A stretch of DNA of 6,557 bases from Verrucomicrobiota bacterium. Lineage in GTDB: Bacteria > Verrucomicrobiota > Verrucomicrobiia > Verrucomicrobiales > Akkermansiaceae. This document shows, in pieces, positions 6,439 to 6,557 of this stretch. The translations under genes were made by a program, and so were the position numbers. How positions within the stretch are numbered: position 1 is the first letter of the stretch; each line of letters opens with the position of its first letter. The notes under the pieces were generated by a model. The model saw nothing but the letters and a program-made list of their open reading frames with translations. It was not told the origin of the DNA and made no database searches. The DNA lies in assembly GCA_026397695.1 (NCBI GenBank), contig JAPLUJ010000213.1, positions 1 through 6,557 of the forward strand. The letters are read 5' to 3'.

Positions 6439-6557
6439 GTCCATGGTTCCGTTCATTGTTGGGAAAGACGCGAGCAGGATTGGCTGTCGGCATGGCGCTT
6501 GCAACCCTTTTCCGCCAGTTCCGCAACATTTTACCGATTCTTTACAGACGCGGGGCG

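Noticed and set aside
6439..6557. Promoter for the GH32-porter pair; a TAAAAT-like -10 can be read on the minus strand near 6528-6533
   Set aside because: No matching -35 at a proper distance and no operator-like palindrome. The two TTCCGC copies at 6510-6524 are too short to call a site. The promoter may lie beyond the window.

Overview
The window is GC-rich, densely packed bacterial DNA with two convergent gene blocks. The left block (1-3521, plus strand) is the tail of a Bat (Bacteroides aerotolerance-type) operon in the order batC-batD-batE. The right block (3558-6438, minus strand) is a two-gene sugar cassette: an exported glycoside hydrolase family 32-like enzyme followed by a sugar-porter MFS transporter. 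The Bat order, the style of the GH32-like protein and the weak Shine-Dalgarno signals suggest a Gram-negative member of the PVC group, perhaps Verrucomicrobiota. That placement is inference; no rRNA or marker gene is present.

Layout: 1-872 is the 3' part of a batC-like TPR gene whose middle is a long Asp/Gln/Lys/Asn repeat tract. Its frame is broken at about 427-428 by two extra bases lying at the junction of a 47-bp perfect duplication. The conserved BatC tail is recovered only after this break. 866-2743 is batD, a signal-peptide and single-TM protein whose start overlaps the batC stop. 2745-3521 is batE, with a signal peptide, TPRs, two TM helices and an SH3b-like domain, starting one base after the batD stop. 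A 36-bp convergent gap follows. 4940-3558 (minus) is a 460-aa sugar porter. 6438-4978 (minus) is the GH32-like protein, 37 bp upstream of the transporter in the same direction. 6439-6557 is leader sequence with no convincing promoter.

How they work together: BatC, BatD and BatE are envelope partners of the upstream MoxR/VWA proteins (not in the window), and the overlapping or abutting junctions imply coupled translation. In the other block the exported hydrolase probably releases a sugar that the porter imports. Fructose-containing glycans are the family's usual substrates, but all three catalytic blocks of this enzyme differ from canonical GH32.

I see no wholly new system. The points most worth a second look are the frameshift at a repeat-duplication junction in batC, the ATGA stop/start that could rescue its tail, the altered catalytic motifs of the GH32-like enzyme, and a local excess of the pentamer GTTAG/CTAAC in batD-batE.
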